Shown: positions 55,935-62,699 of the stretch, piece by piece | How positions within the stretch are numbered: the stretch's first letter is position 1 | Layout of the letters: the number at the start of each line of letters is the position of its first letter | IMG/VR virus record: IMGVR_UViG_3300026097_000805 | Location: 115,648-179,647 of that record | DNA from: a virus | Strand: one strand, 5' to 3' | DNA: 64,000 nucleotides | Notes under the pieces: generated by a model | What the model saw: only the letters and a program-made list of their open reading frames with translations | Database searches by the model: none | What the model was told of the DNA's origin: nothing | Translations under genes and position numbers: made by a program

Positions 55935-55955
55935 TATTTAGCAAGTCGATAAATA
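55935..55955. promoter_or_regulatory. Divergent late-type promoters
   Basis: Minus strand GCTAAATA (55935-55942) faces the gene at 55916; plus strand GATAAATA (55948-55955) faces the lipase at 55984. The two are eleven bases apart. Confidence 0.5.
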
Positions 55956-55983
55956 TGATTAGCACACTTGAGGGAGAGGGCTA

Positions 55984-56769
55984 ATGTCAATATCAAAGAT
56001 GAACTTTGCTGATCGTTCTCTATTGTTCGCTAAACTATCTAGTATAGCTTATAATGATAACATCAAAGAAGTGAAAAAACAAGTAAAAGCGTTAGGATTC
56101 ACAACTGTTGAATTCTACGATAGAGATGGCGCACAGGCATATCGTTTCCAAAACGCAGACGATTTAGTAATTGCTTGTCGCGGCACACAACCAACATGCT
56201 GGAACGATGTCAAGGCAGATCTACAAGCAATGCCTGTCGTTGCAGAAACAATTTCAAGGGTACACCAAGGATTTAAAACAGAAGTAGATGACCTGTGGCC
56301 TATGATCGTAGAAGACATCACAAGAACACAGAACTTAGATAATAAACTATGGTTCTGCGGACATAGCCTAGGAGCAGCAATGACTACTATCATGGCAAGT
56401 CGTTGTCATCACGACCCTGAACTACCTGATCCAATTGAAACTTATACGTATGGTTCACCTAGAGTGGGCTGGCCCACATATGTTAAGAGTCTAGGAATGA
56501 CTCATCATCGCTGGGTAAACAACAACGACATTGTGTGCAGAGTGCCGTTAACCATCATGGGCTACAGACACCACGGTGAAGAACATTACATGAATGCGTT
56601 TGGTAATATTCGTAAAGTCACAGGCTGGCAGCGTTTCAAAGATCGTATGCGTGGCATGTGGATGGGTATCAAGCAAGGCAAGATTGACAACTTTGGTGAT
56701 CATGACATGAGTGGCTATATTCATAATTTAGAAATGTATGCACAAGGCAAGGAAAACAGTCAACGCTAG
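55984..56769 (+). CDS. Class 3 lipase-like alpha/beta hydrolase
   Basis: 261 aa on the plus strand. LWFCGHSLGAAMTTIMASRC carries the nucleophile in GHSLG; YTYGSPRVGWPTYV and NNDIVCRVP hold the Asp; a late His is in GEEHYM or FGDHDMSGYIHN. No signal peptide. Probably attacks host membrane lipids, e.g. at lysis. Preceded by AGGGAGAGG. Its stop overlaps the convergent sugar-dehydrogenase stop by 4 nt. Confidence 0.85.
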   Translation: MSISKMNFADRSLLFAKLSSIAYNDNIKEVKKQVKALGFTTVEFYDRDGAQAYRFQNADDLVIACRGTQPTCWNDVKADLQAMPVVAETISRVHQGFKTEVDDLWPMIVEDITRTQNLDNKLWFCGHSLGAAMTTIMASRCHHDPELPDPIETYTYGSPRVGWPTYVKSLGMTHHRWVNNNDIVCRVPLTIMGYRHHGEEHYMNAFGNIRKVTGWQRFKDRMRGMWMGIKQGKIDNFGDHDMSGYIHNLEMYAQGKENSQR

Positions 56770-57497
56770 GTCTTGCGGACGCGACGATTATATTCAATTG
56801 CTTCTTGCAGTATTGACAGCTCAACGTTTTCTCGTTGAGCTGTTCTTATGAGTGCGCTAGTATCTTTAGGAAAACAATGTCCGCCGAAGCCTCGTTCTTC
56901 TGTAATGAATGTATGACTATCACCGATGCGTTCGTCCATGGTTGTATAGTGTGCAACTGCTGAATATTCTACATCAAGTGCATTACACAAATCATACAGT
57001 TGATTGAAGTATGCAACCTTTAGTGCAAGGAAACTGTTGCGAGCATATTTGGCCAAGACAAGTTCACGAGGCTCTGCGATTTCTGTGCTAACTCCAAACA
57101 CGTCTTTCCAAAAGCAGGTATTGGTTCCGCCGATAAGCATTAAATTCATGTTGGTAATATCTTCCAACCAACTTGCTTCTCTAAGAAACTCTGGACTAAA
57201 ACTTATCATTCGATTGGGGAACGCATCAACCAACATATCCCAACCTTCTACTGAAATTGTGCTTTTGATCAAGATAGGCACATCTGGCGCTGCATCTATA
57301 ACGTTAAACACATTGTCCATTTTGCATCCGCCGCCAGCATTAGGAGGTGTTGCTACACACACAATCACTGCATCGATATCATCGTAAGAATTAGTGTACC
57401 CGAGTGCGGGATCATTGATCACAACATCATGTTTAAACTTTAAGACTTCGTAATGTGCTCTTCCAACAAAGCCGTATCCTGCAATTAATATTTTCAT
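56766..57497 (-). CDS. Short UDP-glucose/GDP-mannose dehydrogenase-like protein
   Basis: 243 aa. NAD-binding GYGFVGRAH at the start, the central ARNSFLALKVAYFNQLYDL helix and the catalytic Cys in GFGGHCFPKDTSAL are all present. It ends there, lacking the C-terminal sugar-nucleotide domain of cellular enzymes (about 400 aa). Shortened forms are known in T4-like phages. It may oxidise a nucleotide sugar to a uronate, or have changed function. Confidence 0.85.
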   Translation of the reverse strand: MKILIAGYGFVGRAHYEVLKFKHDVVINDPALGYTNSYDDIDAVIVCVATPPNAGGGCKMDNVFNVIDAAPDVPILIKSTISVEGWDMLVDAFPNRMISFSPEFLREASWLEDITNMNLMLIGGTNTCFWKDVFGVSTEIAEPRELVLAKYARNSFLALKVAYFNQLYDLCNALDVEYSAVAHYTTMDERIGDSHTFITEERGFGGHCFPKDTSALIRTAQRENVELSILQEAIEYNRRVRKT

Positions 57498-57706
57498 TGT
57501 GTGTTATCTTTCTTGAGTAAGTGATGCATTACTATAATTATTAAGAGTGTGACCATCCAAGCCTGCCATATTGGCAATGCACTGTTGTCTAAGTTTTCTT
57601 TGATCCATGCACGATCAAAAAACGAACCTAAAAAGGACACACTAATTAAAGTTGTAAAGTAGGCTATAAATGGTATTGATATTATTTTATACAATAACTT
57701 TTTCAA
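57494..57706 (-). CDS. Two-helix membrane protein, 70 aa
   Basis: Hydrophobic segments at about 9-30 and 46-62. Coupled to the dehydrogenase by a 4-nt overlap. Function unknown. Confidence 0.6.
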   Translation of the reverse strand: MKKLLYKIISIPFIAYFTTLISVSFLGSFFDRAWIKENLDNSALPIWQAWMVTLLIIIVMHHLLKKDNTQ

Positions 57707-57710
57707 TTTG

Positions 57711-58424
57711 TCAATCCCAATATTTGCTGTAGTCTATATTATCCCAATACTGTTCGTTGTTGCGATTCCAAAAGTTTTTAACCAAATACCAAGCCATGCC
57801 AAAGTATCCCATCTTTTGAAAGCGTCTGCTGTCCTGACCAAAGTGATGTGAGATCAATCTAAACTTTTCTGGGCTGTACAGTTTGCTGAGGAAGAAGTCT
57901 TCTGATGTCACATAACGACAAGGAAAGCAGCCTAGTTCTTCAAATCTATCTCTGCGTGTCAACATAAAAGCACCTACCGCGAATGGAACAAAGTGTTGCA
58001 TCACACTGTTGACCATGTTGAATATACTAAATCCAATCTGTGCTCGCCAGTCTCCGTCATAGCATTTGATATACATGCCCAATAGATCTAAGTTCTGTGA
58101 TTCAAACACTGCCACACTATCCGCGATTTCAGTGTGAGTAAAGAAACGCACGTCTGCATCTATGAATAGAATGTAGGGTGTTTTGGCATGACTGGCGCCA
58201 TTGTTCTTGGCTTCACTTACTGGACCGCCTTGGACTACTTTGATGTTTAACTTGTGTTGACGTTTCTTTTGTGCGATTACTTTACGAGTATCATCGTCAC
58301 TAGCGTCTGCTATTATTATCTGTGTGTCAGGCACCTGTCGTGCTAGATCATCTAGCAGGTGTCCTATGTAGTCTTGCTCGTTCTTAGAGGGTATGACTAT
58401 CGTTATCTTGTTCTTCAAACTCAT
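57711..58424 (-). CDS. Glycosyltransferase family 2
   Basis: 237 aa from the ATG at 58424 (MSLKNKITIVIPSKNEQDY). GT-A fold: IVIPSKNEQ at the start, then IADASDDDT, and the metal-binding DAD in YILFIDADVRFF; TSEDFFLSKL is the ED acceptor motif. Lies with an LpxH-like hydrolase and the sugar dehydrogenase, so it likely acts on host surface glycans or lipids. Confidence 0.9.
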   Translation of the reverse strand: MSLKNKITIVIPSKNEQDYIGHLLDDLARQVPDTQIIIADASDDDTRKVIAQKKRQHKLNIKVVQGGPVSEAKNNGASHAKTPYILFIDADVRFFTHTEIADSVAVFESQNLDLLGMYIKCYDGDWRAQIGFSIFNMVNSVMQHFVPFAVGAFMLTRRDRFEELGCFPCRYVTSEDFFLSKLYSPEKFRLISHHFGQDSRRFQKMGYFGMAWYLVKNFWNRNNEQYWDNIDYSKYWD

Positions 58425-59178
58425 CTTCTGTTCCATCGTTGTTGTATTTGTAGAACAGGACTTCCCATTCTCCCGACTCATGTTCTAGTAGTGCTGAACA
58501 ACTCTCAACCCAATCGCCACTGTTCTTGTATTCAATGTCGTTGATTGTTTTCATTTCTGCGGTGTGAATGTGCCCACATATGGCGCCGTCATAGCCTTTT
58601 TTGTAGCAGTAAAGCGCAACATGCTCTTCAAAGCTGTTGATGTAGTTCACAGCACTCTTGGTCTTTGATTTGAGAAACTTGCTCAAACTCCAGTAGGGCA
58701 AGCCTAACCAACCTCTCACTGTGTTGAAGTGTGTGTTTGTCCATATCAGAAAGTTGTAGGCAGCATCACCTAGATGCATGATCCACTTTTTGTTGGGCAT
58801 CATAAGATTGTCAAACATGTCGCCGTGAACCACTAGATACTTCTTGCCGTTTACTGCTCTATAATCATAACGATTTAACACACGTATGCGTCCGATATCA
58901 ATATCAAAGTTTAGATACTTGCGCAGTGCTTCATCGTGATTGCCCAGTATGTAGTACACTTTGGTATCGCGTTTGGCTGCTGTGAATATTCTGCGTATTA
59001 CGTTAGCGTGGCTTTGTGGGAAGTACCAACGGTTCTTTAGTCGCCATCCGTCCACTATGTCGCCAACTAAAAATAAATTTTCGCAAGTATTTTCTTTTAA
59101 AAAAGAACAAAGGGCGTCTGCTTGACAACCCCTTGTCCCTAGATGTATATCTGAAATGAATATACTTTTGTAATGCAT
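58384..59178 (-). CDS. LpxH-like metallophosphoesterase
   Basis: 264 aa. Phosphoesterase motifs: FISDIHLGTRG, VGDIVDGW, LGNHDEAL, VVHGDMFD and CGHIHTAEM, as in UDP-2,3-diacylglucosamine hydrolases (LpxH family). The real substrate may be a different lipid or nucleotide-sugar. It overlaps the glycosyltransferase by 41 nt. Confidence 0.85.
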   Translation of the reverse strand: MHYKSIFISDIHLGTRGCQADALCSFLKENTCENLFLVGDIVDGWRLKNRWYFPQSHANVIRRIFTAAKRDTKVYYILGNHDEALRKYLNFDIDIGRIRVLNRYDYRAVNGKKYLVVHGDMFDNLMMPNKKWIMHLGDAAYNFLIWTNTHFNTVRGWLGLPYWSLSKFLKSKTKSAVNYINSFEEHVALYCYKKGYDGAICGHIHTAEMKTINDIEYKNSGDWVESCSALLEHESGEWEVLFYKYNNDGTEDEFEEQDNDSHTL

Positions 59179-59197
59179 CAATTATTTAATCGATTCT

Positions 59198-60133
59198 TTA
59201 CTCAACTGTGATCAATCCGAGATCTTCTAACATGCCACCTGGTGCACTCAATTGCTTAAACTTAGCAATATATTCTTCGATGCCCGGAACTAGTCCAACA
59301 TGCTCTTCTTTCACATAGTAATAAAGTGCTCTTGAAATTGGATATGAACTATCAGCAATTGTTTCAAATGTAGGATTTACACCGTCTACGATTGCACCTT
59401 GTACCACATCAGAATTTTGATCTAAAAACGAGAATCCAAAAACACCGTAACGATTCTTGTCATCACCTAGTTTTTGCACAATTAGGTTATCGTTCTCTGT
59501 CATTTCAACAACATAACCATCTGTTCGAACAGGAGTACATAACTTTTTGTATTCTTTTTTGCTAAGACCGTATTGCTTTTTACAGGTTTGATGCATCACA
59601 AGTTCAACCAATGCATCTCTAGTTCCAGATGTAGTTGGAGGAATCATCATGGCAATTTCCAAATTCGGAAGACTGCTGTCAATCTCATTCCATCTTGTGT
59701 ATGGGTTTTCAATCCAACCGTTGTCACTTGGAATTTGATATGCCATAGCAAGATACAGTTGCTGAAGTGTGACGGTAAGAAGTGTGCCGTCCTTTGAGTT
59801 TGCAATAACAATACCATCATATCCAGCGAGATATTCAACTGGAGTCACACCGTTCTTTTTACAATCGTCAATTTCTTTTTGCTTAATTGCTCTTGAAGCG
59901 TTTGTGATGTCCGGATATGTAGTTCCTAGCCCCGAGCAGAAGATTTTAAGGCCTCCACCTGAACCTGTCGATTCTACAACAGGAGTTTTGAATCTAGAAT
60001 CTTTTCCAAGATTTTCTGCTACTGCTGTTGAAAATGGGAACACTGTTGATGAACCCACAATTGAGATATATTCCCGTGCTTGAGCACCAACGCTCAATAG
60101 AGCAACCAGTGCTCCTACTAACATAGTTTTCAT
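59198..60133 (-). CDS. pstS: Phosphate-binding protein PstS
   Basis: 311 aa from the ATG at 60133 (AAAGGAGG 9 nt upstream). A signal peptide (MKTMLVGALVALLSVGAQA) precedes the phosphate-binding SIVGSSTVFPFS, VESTGSGGGLKIF and TTSGTRDALVELV. It captures phosphate for the host's Pst transporter during infection. No pstCAB is present. A pho box (60191-60207) suggests control by host PhoB. Confidence 0.95.
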   Translation of the reverse strand: MKTMLVGALVALLSVGAQAREYISIVGSSTVFPFSTAVAENLGKDSRFKTPVVESTGSGGGLKIFCSGLGTTYPDITNASRAIKQKEIDDCKKNGVTPVEYLAGYDGIVIANSKDGTLLTVTLQQLYLAMAYQIPSDNGWIENPYTRWNEIDSSLPNLEIAMMIPPTTSGTRDALVELVMHQTCKKQYGLSKKEYKKLCTPVRTDGYVVEMTENDNLIVQKLGDDKNRYGVFGFSFLDQNSDVVQGAIVDGVNPTFETIADSSYPISRALYYYVKEEHVGLVPGIEEYIAKFKQLSAPGGMLEDLGLITVE

Positions 60134-60190
60134 AGTTTGATAACCTCCTTTAACTACTAACATTATGTATGATAATGATAGCACATAATT

Positions 60191-60207
60191 ATTACAATTT
60201 TATTACA
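60191..60207 (-). promoter_or_regulatory. Pho box upstream of pstS
   Basis: Two TGTAAT units (60202-60207 and 60191-60196) start exactly 11 bases apart on the minus strand, the spacing of PhoB direct repeats. A -10-like TATCAT lies about 10 bases further down, and no TTGACA is present, as expected when PhoB replaces the -35. Confidence 0.75.
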
Positions 60208-60260
60208 TTCAGCAATCTGTGCATTATACATTAGTAGTAGAGATTATATTGTATTTTTAT

Positions 60261-60422
60261 TTAGAAGCCATCAGCCAATGTCCACTTGTGATTAAAAGAC
60301 TTGCCTTTCGCTTTACGTTCTGCAATCTTACGAAACTCTTCCATGCGTAGTTCTTCAATTGCTTGTGCGTTGTGGGAAAGAGAAGCTTTGTACATTTCTT
60401 TGATTAGTTTAGTCTGTTTCAT
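60261..60422 (-). CDS. Hypothetical basic protein, 53 aa
   Basis: MKQTKLIKEMYKAS... with a helical, charged middle; preceded by GGAGAGAAACT. It sits between pstS and the divergent plus-strand group. No family recognised. Confidence 0.65.
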   Translation of the reverse strand: MKQTKLIKEMYKASLSHNAQAIEELRMEEFRKIAERKAKGKSFNHKWTLADGF

Positions 60423-60513
60423 AGTTTCTCTCCTTTGTACTATATATAGTATTTACGCAACTTGTGCAGACTATAATATGATTAGTTTATTTTCTGTACA
60501 ATTTCGTGCTTTT

Positions 60514-60521
60514 AATAAATA
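60514..60521 (+). promoter_or_regulatory. Possible T4-type late promoter of the plus-strand group
   Basis: AATAAATA on the plus strand about 85 bases above the start at 60606. The leader contains ACTTG/CAAGT and GCG/CGC hairpins. Confidence 0.4.
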
Positions 60522-60605
60522 CTTCGGCAAGATCCGTTCTGGACCTGACAACTTGGTAAGACAAGTCGCGCTCGCGAAAAAAAGCATCATTACAAGGAGA
60601 AAACA

Positions 60606-60779
60606 ATGATCAACCTAGCAAATGCTATTGGTCGTGTAATGATGACTGCGGTCAAACTTCCACGATCAACCAAAGAATCACGTGCTGATTTTAAAAAATG
60701 GGCAGAAACTGAATACCGTAGAGACAAGGATTATGTATATCAATGCATGATCGAGGGTAGGCGTATAGACTTGCGTTAA
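60606..60779 (+). CDS. Hypothetical small protein, 57 aa
   Basis: MINLANAIGRVMMTAVKLPR, then a charged helical end. An AAGGAG site lies 6 nt ahead. It precedes DUF1127 genes and is of similar size; possibly a related small regulator, not recognised. Confidence 0.65.
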   Translation: MINLANAIGRVMMTAVKLPRSTKESRADFKKWAETEYRRDKDYVYQCMIEGRRIDLR

Positions 60780-60788
60780 ACGCATGAC

Positions 60789-60825
60789 AGCAATGCACAG
60801 AAACTTGTTGATTTTTGTGCATTGC
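60789..60825 (+). other. Inverted repeat after the first plus-strand gene
   Basis: GCAATGCACA and TGTGCATTGC, a 10-bp stem with a 16-nt loop, just upstream of the next promoter. No T-run follows, so it is not a standard terminator; it could be an operator or RNA-processing site. Confidence 0.45.
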
Positions 60826-60838
60826 AATGCTACTATAG

Positions 60839-60846
60839 TATAAATA
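60839..60846 (+). promoter_or_regulatory. T4-type late promoter (perfect TATAAATA)
   Basis: TATAAATA on the plus strand. A sigma70-like TTGATT lies about 30 bases upstream, with TACTAT 17 bases after it. Confidence 0.65.
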
Positions 60847-60871
60847 AGTTTGTTGTGCAGAGCAACAGAAA

Positions 60872-60950
60872 GCGTCTTCAGCTTGCAAAAAATGAAGGGC
60901 ATATCCTATGCCATAAAAAGGTGACGCCGGAAGAGACCGGGGTACGTGAC
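60872..60950 (+). ncRNA. Structured leader of the DUF1127 gene
   Basis: GCGTC (60872-60876) pairs with GACGC (60923-60927), enclosing two hairpins: TTCA/TGAA (60877-60896) and GGCATA-TCC-TATGCC (60898-60912). A CCGG-AAGAGA-CCGG hairpin (60927-60940) follows. This is a three-way junction plus stem in a 150-nt untranslated leader, suggesting a regulatory RNA. I do not recognise it as a known riboswitch. Confidence 0.5.
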
Positions 60951-60998
60951 AGACCTTATTATCACACACACTATACACACATAACAGGAGAAAGAAGC

Positions 60999-61253
60999 AT
61001 GACTTCAACAACATTTACGGCTGGCACAACTGGCCTAATCAATAGCGTGAGAGAGTTTTTTGTTAACCTAAACGAAAAACGTATCCAACGCAGAAACGCT
61101 CAATATACTATCCGTCAACTATCAGCACTCACAGATCGTGAACTGTGGGACATGGGCATCACTCGTGGTGACATCTACAGTGTTGCACACGGTGATCCAA
61201 GTTTTCGTAGAGCAGGATCAAAAACAAATCCTAATCTAGAGGGGTGGGTGTAA
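60999..61253 (+). CDS. DUF1127 protein, 84 aa
   Basis: The ATG at 60999 follows AGGAGAAAGAAGC. The C-terminal half QYTIRQLSALTDRELWDMGI and TRGDIYSVA is the DUF1127 (YjiS-like) motif, common in alphaproteobacteria, where members are small RNA-binding or stress-related proteins. Likely acquired from a host. Its stop overlaps the next start. Confidence 0.85.
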   Translation: MTSTTFTAGTTGLINSVREFFVNLNEKRIQRRNAQYTIRQLSALTDRELWDMGITRGDIYSVAHGDPSFRRAGSKTNPNLEGWV

Positions 61254-61462
61254 TGCAAGTATCACTAGAAGCAAAACGCAACGGTGTTGCATTTAGACAG
61301 CCAACTTTCGTTAATCCTTTGCCTAAATTCTTTCGTGCGGTAGGTCGTACTTTTGAAATTGCAGGCTATAGTCGAGCAGCCTCAGAGCTTGCAAGACTGG
61401 GCTATATGGAAGAAGCTAAAAACTGCATGATGCAGATTAAAACGCTAAAGGGGTTAGAGTAA
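61253..61462 (+). CDS. Small protein following DUF1127, 69 aa
   Basis: MQVSLEAKRNGVAFRQPTFV, then GYSRAASELARLGYMEEAKN. The second half resembles short partners of DUF1127 genes in alphaproteobacteria, from memory. The ATG overlaps the stop of the DUF1127 gene (TAATG). Confidence 0.65.
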   Translation: MQVSLEAKRNGVAFRQPTFVNPLPKFFRAVGRTFEIAGYSRAASELARLGYMEEAKNCMMQIKTLKGLE

Positions 61463-61562
61463 GCTCTAATTCGATTTGCAATTCTGCTTCTGTGCTTTGA
61501 TATCATTGCCACAGAAGCATATGCAAAACCCAAAAGAATACCGACACACACAGGAGAAAATT

Positions 61563-61619
61563 ATGTGGCCTTATACACCAGAAGAGTATGATGACTTCTT
61601 CAATCCTAAGAAAGGATAA
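61563..61619 (+). CDS. 18-residue peptide ORF before the alternative oxidase
   Basis: MWPYTPEEYDDFFNPKKG, preceded by AGGAGAAAATT and followed 3 nt later by the oxidase ATG. The good ribosome site supports translation, perhaps for coupling. Confidence 0.45.
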   Translation: MWPYTPEEYDDFFNPKKG

Positions 61620-61622
61620 ACA

Positions 61623-62213
61623 ATGAATATTAGCGATCGTGTAGCCTACGGCTTGACTATGAGCTTTCGCTGGTTTGCGGATACATTCTTCGCCAAACGC
61701 TATGGACACCGTGCTGTTGTACTAGAGACAGTAGCCGGTGTTCCTGGCATGGTAGCAGGCATGTGGAACCACTTGCGCAGTTTGAGAAAGATGCAACCAG
61801 ATGAACGTGGCTGGATCAAAACACTGTTAGATGAAGCAGAGAACGAACGCATGCATCTAATGATCTTTATTGAAATTGCTAAACCAAACATCTTTGAACG
61901 ACTGCTTATTATGTTTGCTCAATTTGTGTTTTGGCATTTCTACTTTGTGTTGTACGTGTTGTTCCCCAAGACAGCACATCGCATGGTAGGATACTTTGAG
62001 GATCAGGCTGTGATCAGTTATACACAATATCTAGAAGAGATTGATAGCGGGCGCATTGAGAACATCGAAGCACCTAACATTGCCAAAGACTACTACGGTC
62101 TACACTACGATGCAACACTGCGTGATGTTGTGATTGCTGTTCGTACAGACGAGCAAGGTCATGCAGATGTAAATCATTCTATGGCAGATCAACTGTTGAC
62201 AAAACATAAATAA
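61623..62213 (+). CDS. aox: Alternative oxidase (ubiquinol oxidase, non-protonmotive)
   Basis: 196 aa. Diiron motifs: LETVAGVPGM (E35), ENERMHLMIF (E75, H78), MVGYFEDQAVISYT (E126), RTDEQGHADVNH (E177, H180). The third block reads FEDQAV where most family members have LEEEAV, a change next to a ligand. Two hydrophobic stretches form the interfacial membrane helix region. It passes electrons from quinol to oxygen without pumping protons. Cyanophages carry the plastoquinol relative. Confidence 0.9.
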   Translation: MNISDRVAYGLTMSFRWFADTFFAKRYGHRAVVLETVAGVPGMVAGMWNHLRSLRKMQPDERGWIKTLLDEAENERMHLMIFIEIAKPNIFERLLIMFAQFVFWHFYFVLYVLFPKTAHRMVGYFEDQAVISYTQYLEEIDSGRIENIEAPNIAKDYYGLHYDATLRDVVIAVRTDEQGHADVNHSMADQLLTKHK

Positions 62214-62240
62214 TACGTTACATTAATAAAGTGATGTAAC
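62205..62240 (+). promoter_or_regulatory. Late promoter with 5' hairpin
   Basis: CATAAATA (62205-62212) is followed by GTTACAT/ATGTAAC, a 7-bp hairpin (about 62217-62240), then the ribosome site AGGAG of the gene at 62270. Confidence 0.6.
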
Positions 62241-62269
62241 ACTACACACAGACACATAGGAGAAACACA

Positions 62270-62593
62270 ATGTCAAAAGTAGAAACTACCTACGGGGAAA
62301 CTATCCTCAAGCAAACACAAGAAATTGCCGACATGTTCAAACAGGCAATGCCCAAAGTAACAATGAATAAAAACGGTTATGAAATTCGCACACAAGTACT
62401 AGAAATGGCCAAAGACAATGTCTGGAGCGATTTCCATGCTAAGTTCGCAGGCTGGGAACAGACTGTAAAGCGTGATCCAGAAAGCGGAGAAGTTGTCTCA
62501 ACTACTACAATGCCTGAAGTACCAGGTGCTGATCAAGTATTAGAAGCAGCTGAAAAGTTTTACGACTTTGTAAACGGCAAGACAAATAAATAA
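62270..62593 (+). CDS. Conserved phage protein, 107 aa
   Basis: MSKVETTYGETILKQTQEIA, helical, ends FYDFVNGKTNK. The opening is one I recall from marine T4-like phages, role unknown. It has its own late promoter and a terminator, so it is probably abundant late. Confidence 0.68.
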   Translation: MSKVETTYGETILKQTQEIADMFKQAMPKVTMNKNGYEIRTQVLEMAKDNVWSDFHAKFAGWEQTVKRDPESGEVVSTTTMPEVPGADQVLEAAEKFYDFVNGKTNK

Positions 62594-62660
62594 CTAACAG
62601 TAAAGATAATAATTAGTAGGGACATAGTCCTTTAATAATAAAGTACATTTTAGAACCAGC

Positions 62661-62693
62661 AAGCCCCGGCATTGGAAACAGTGTTCGGGGCTT
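62661..62693. terminator. Bidirectional terminator between convergent genes
   Basis: AAGCCCCG/CGGGGCTT, 8-bp perfect stem with a 17-nt loop, between the plus-strand gene ending at 62593 and the minus-strand gene ending at 62700. T-tracts are short, so efficiency is uncertain. Confidence 0.7.
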
Positions 62694-62699
62694 AATCGT

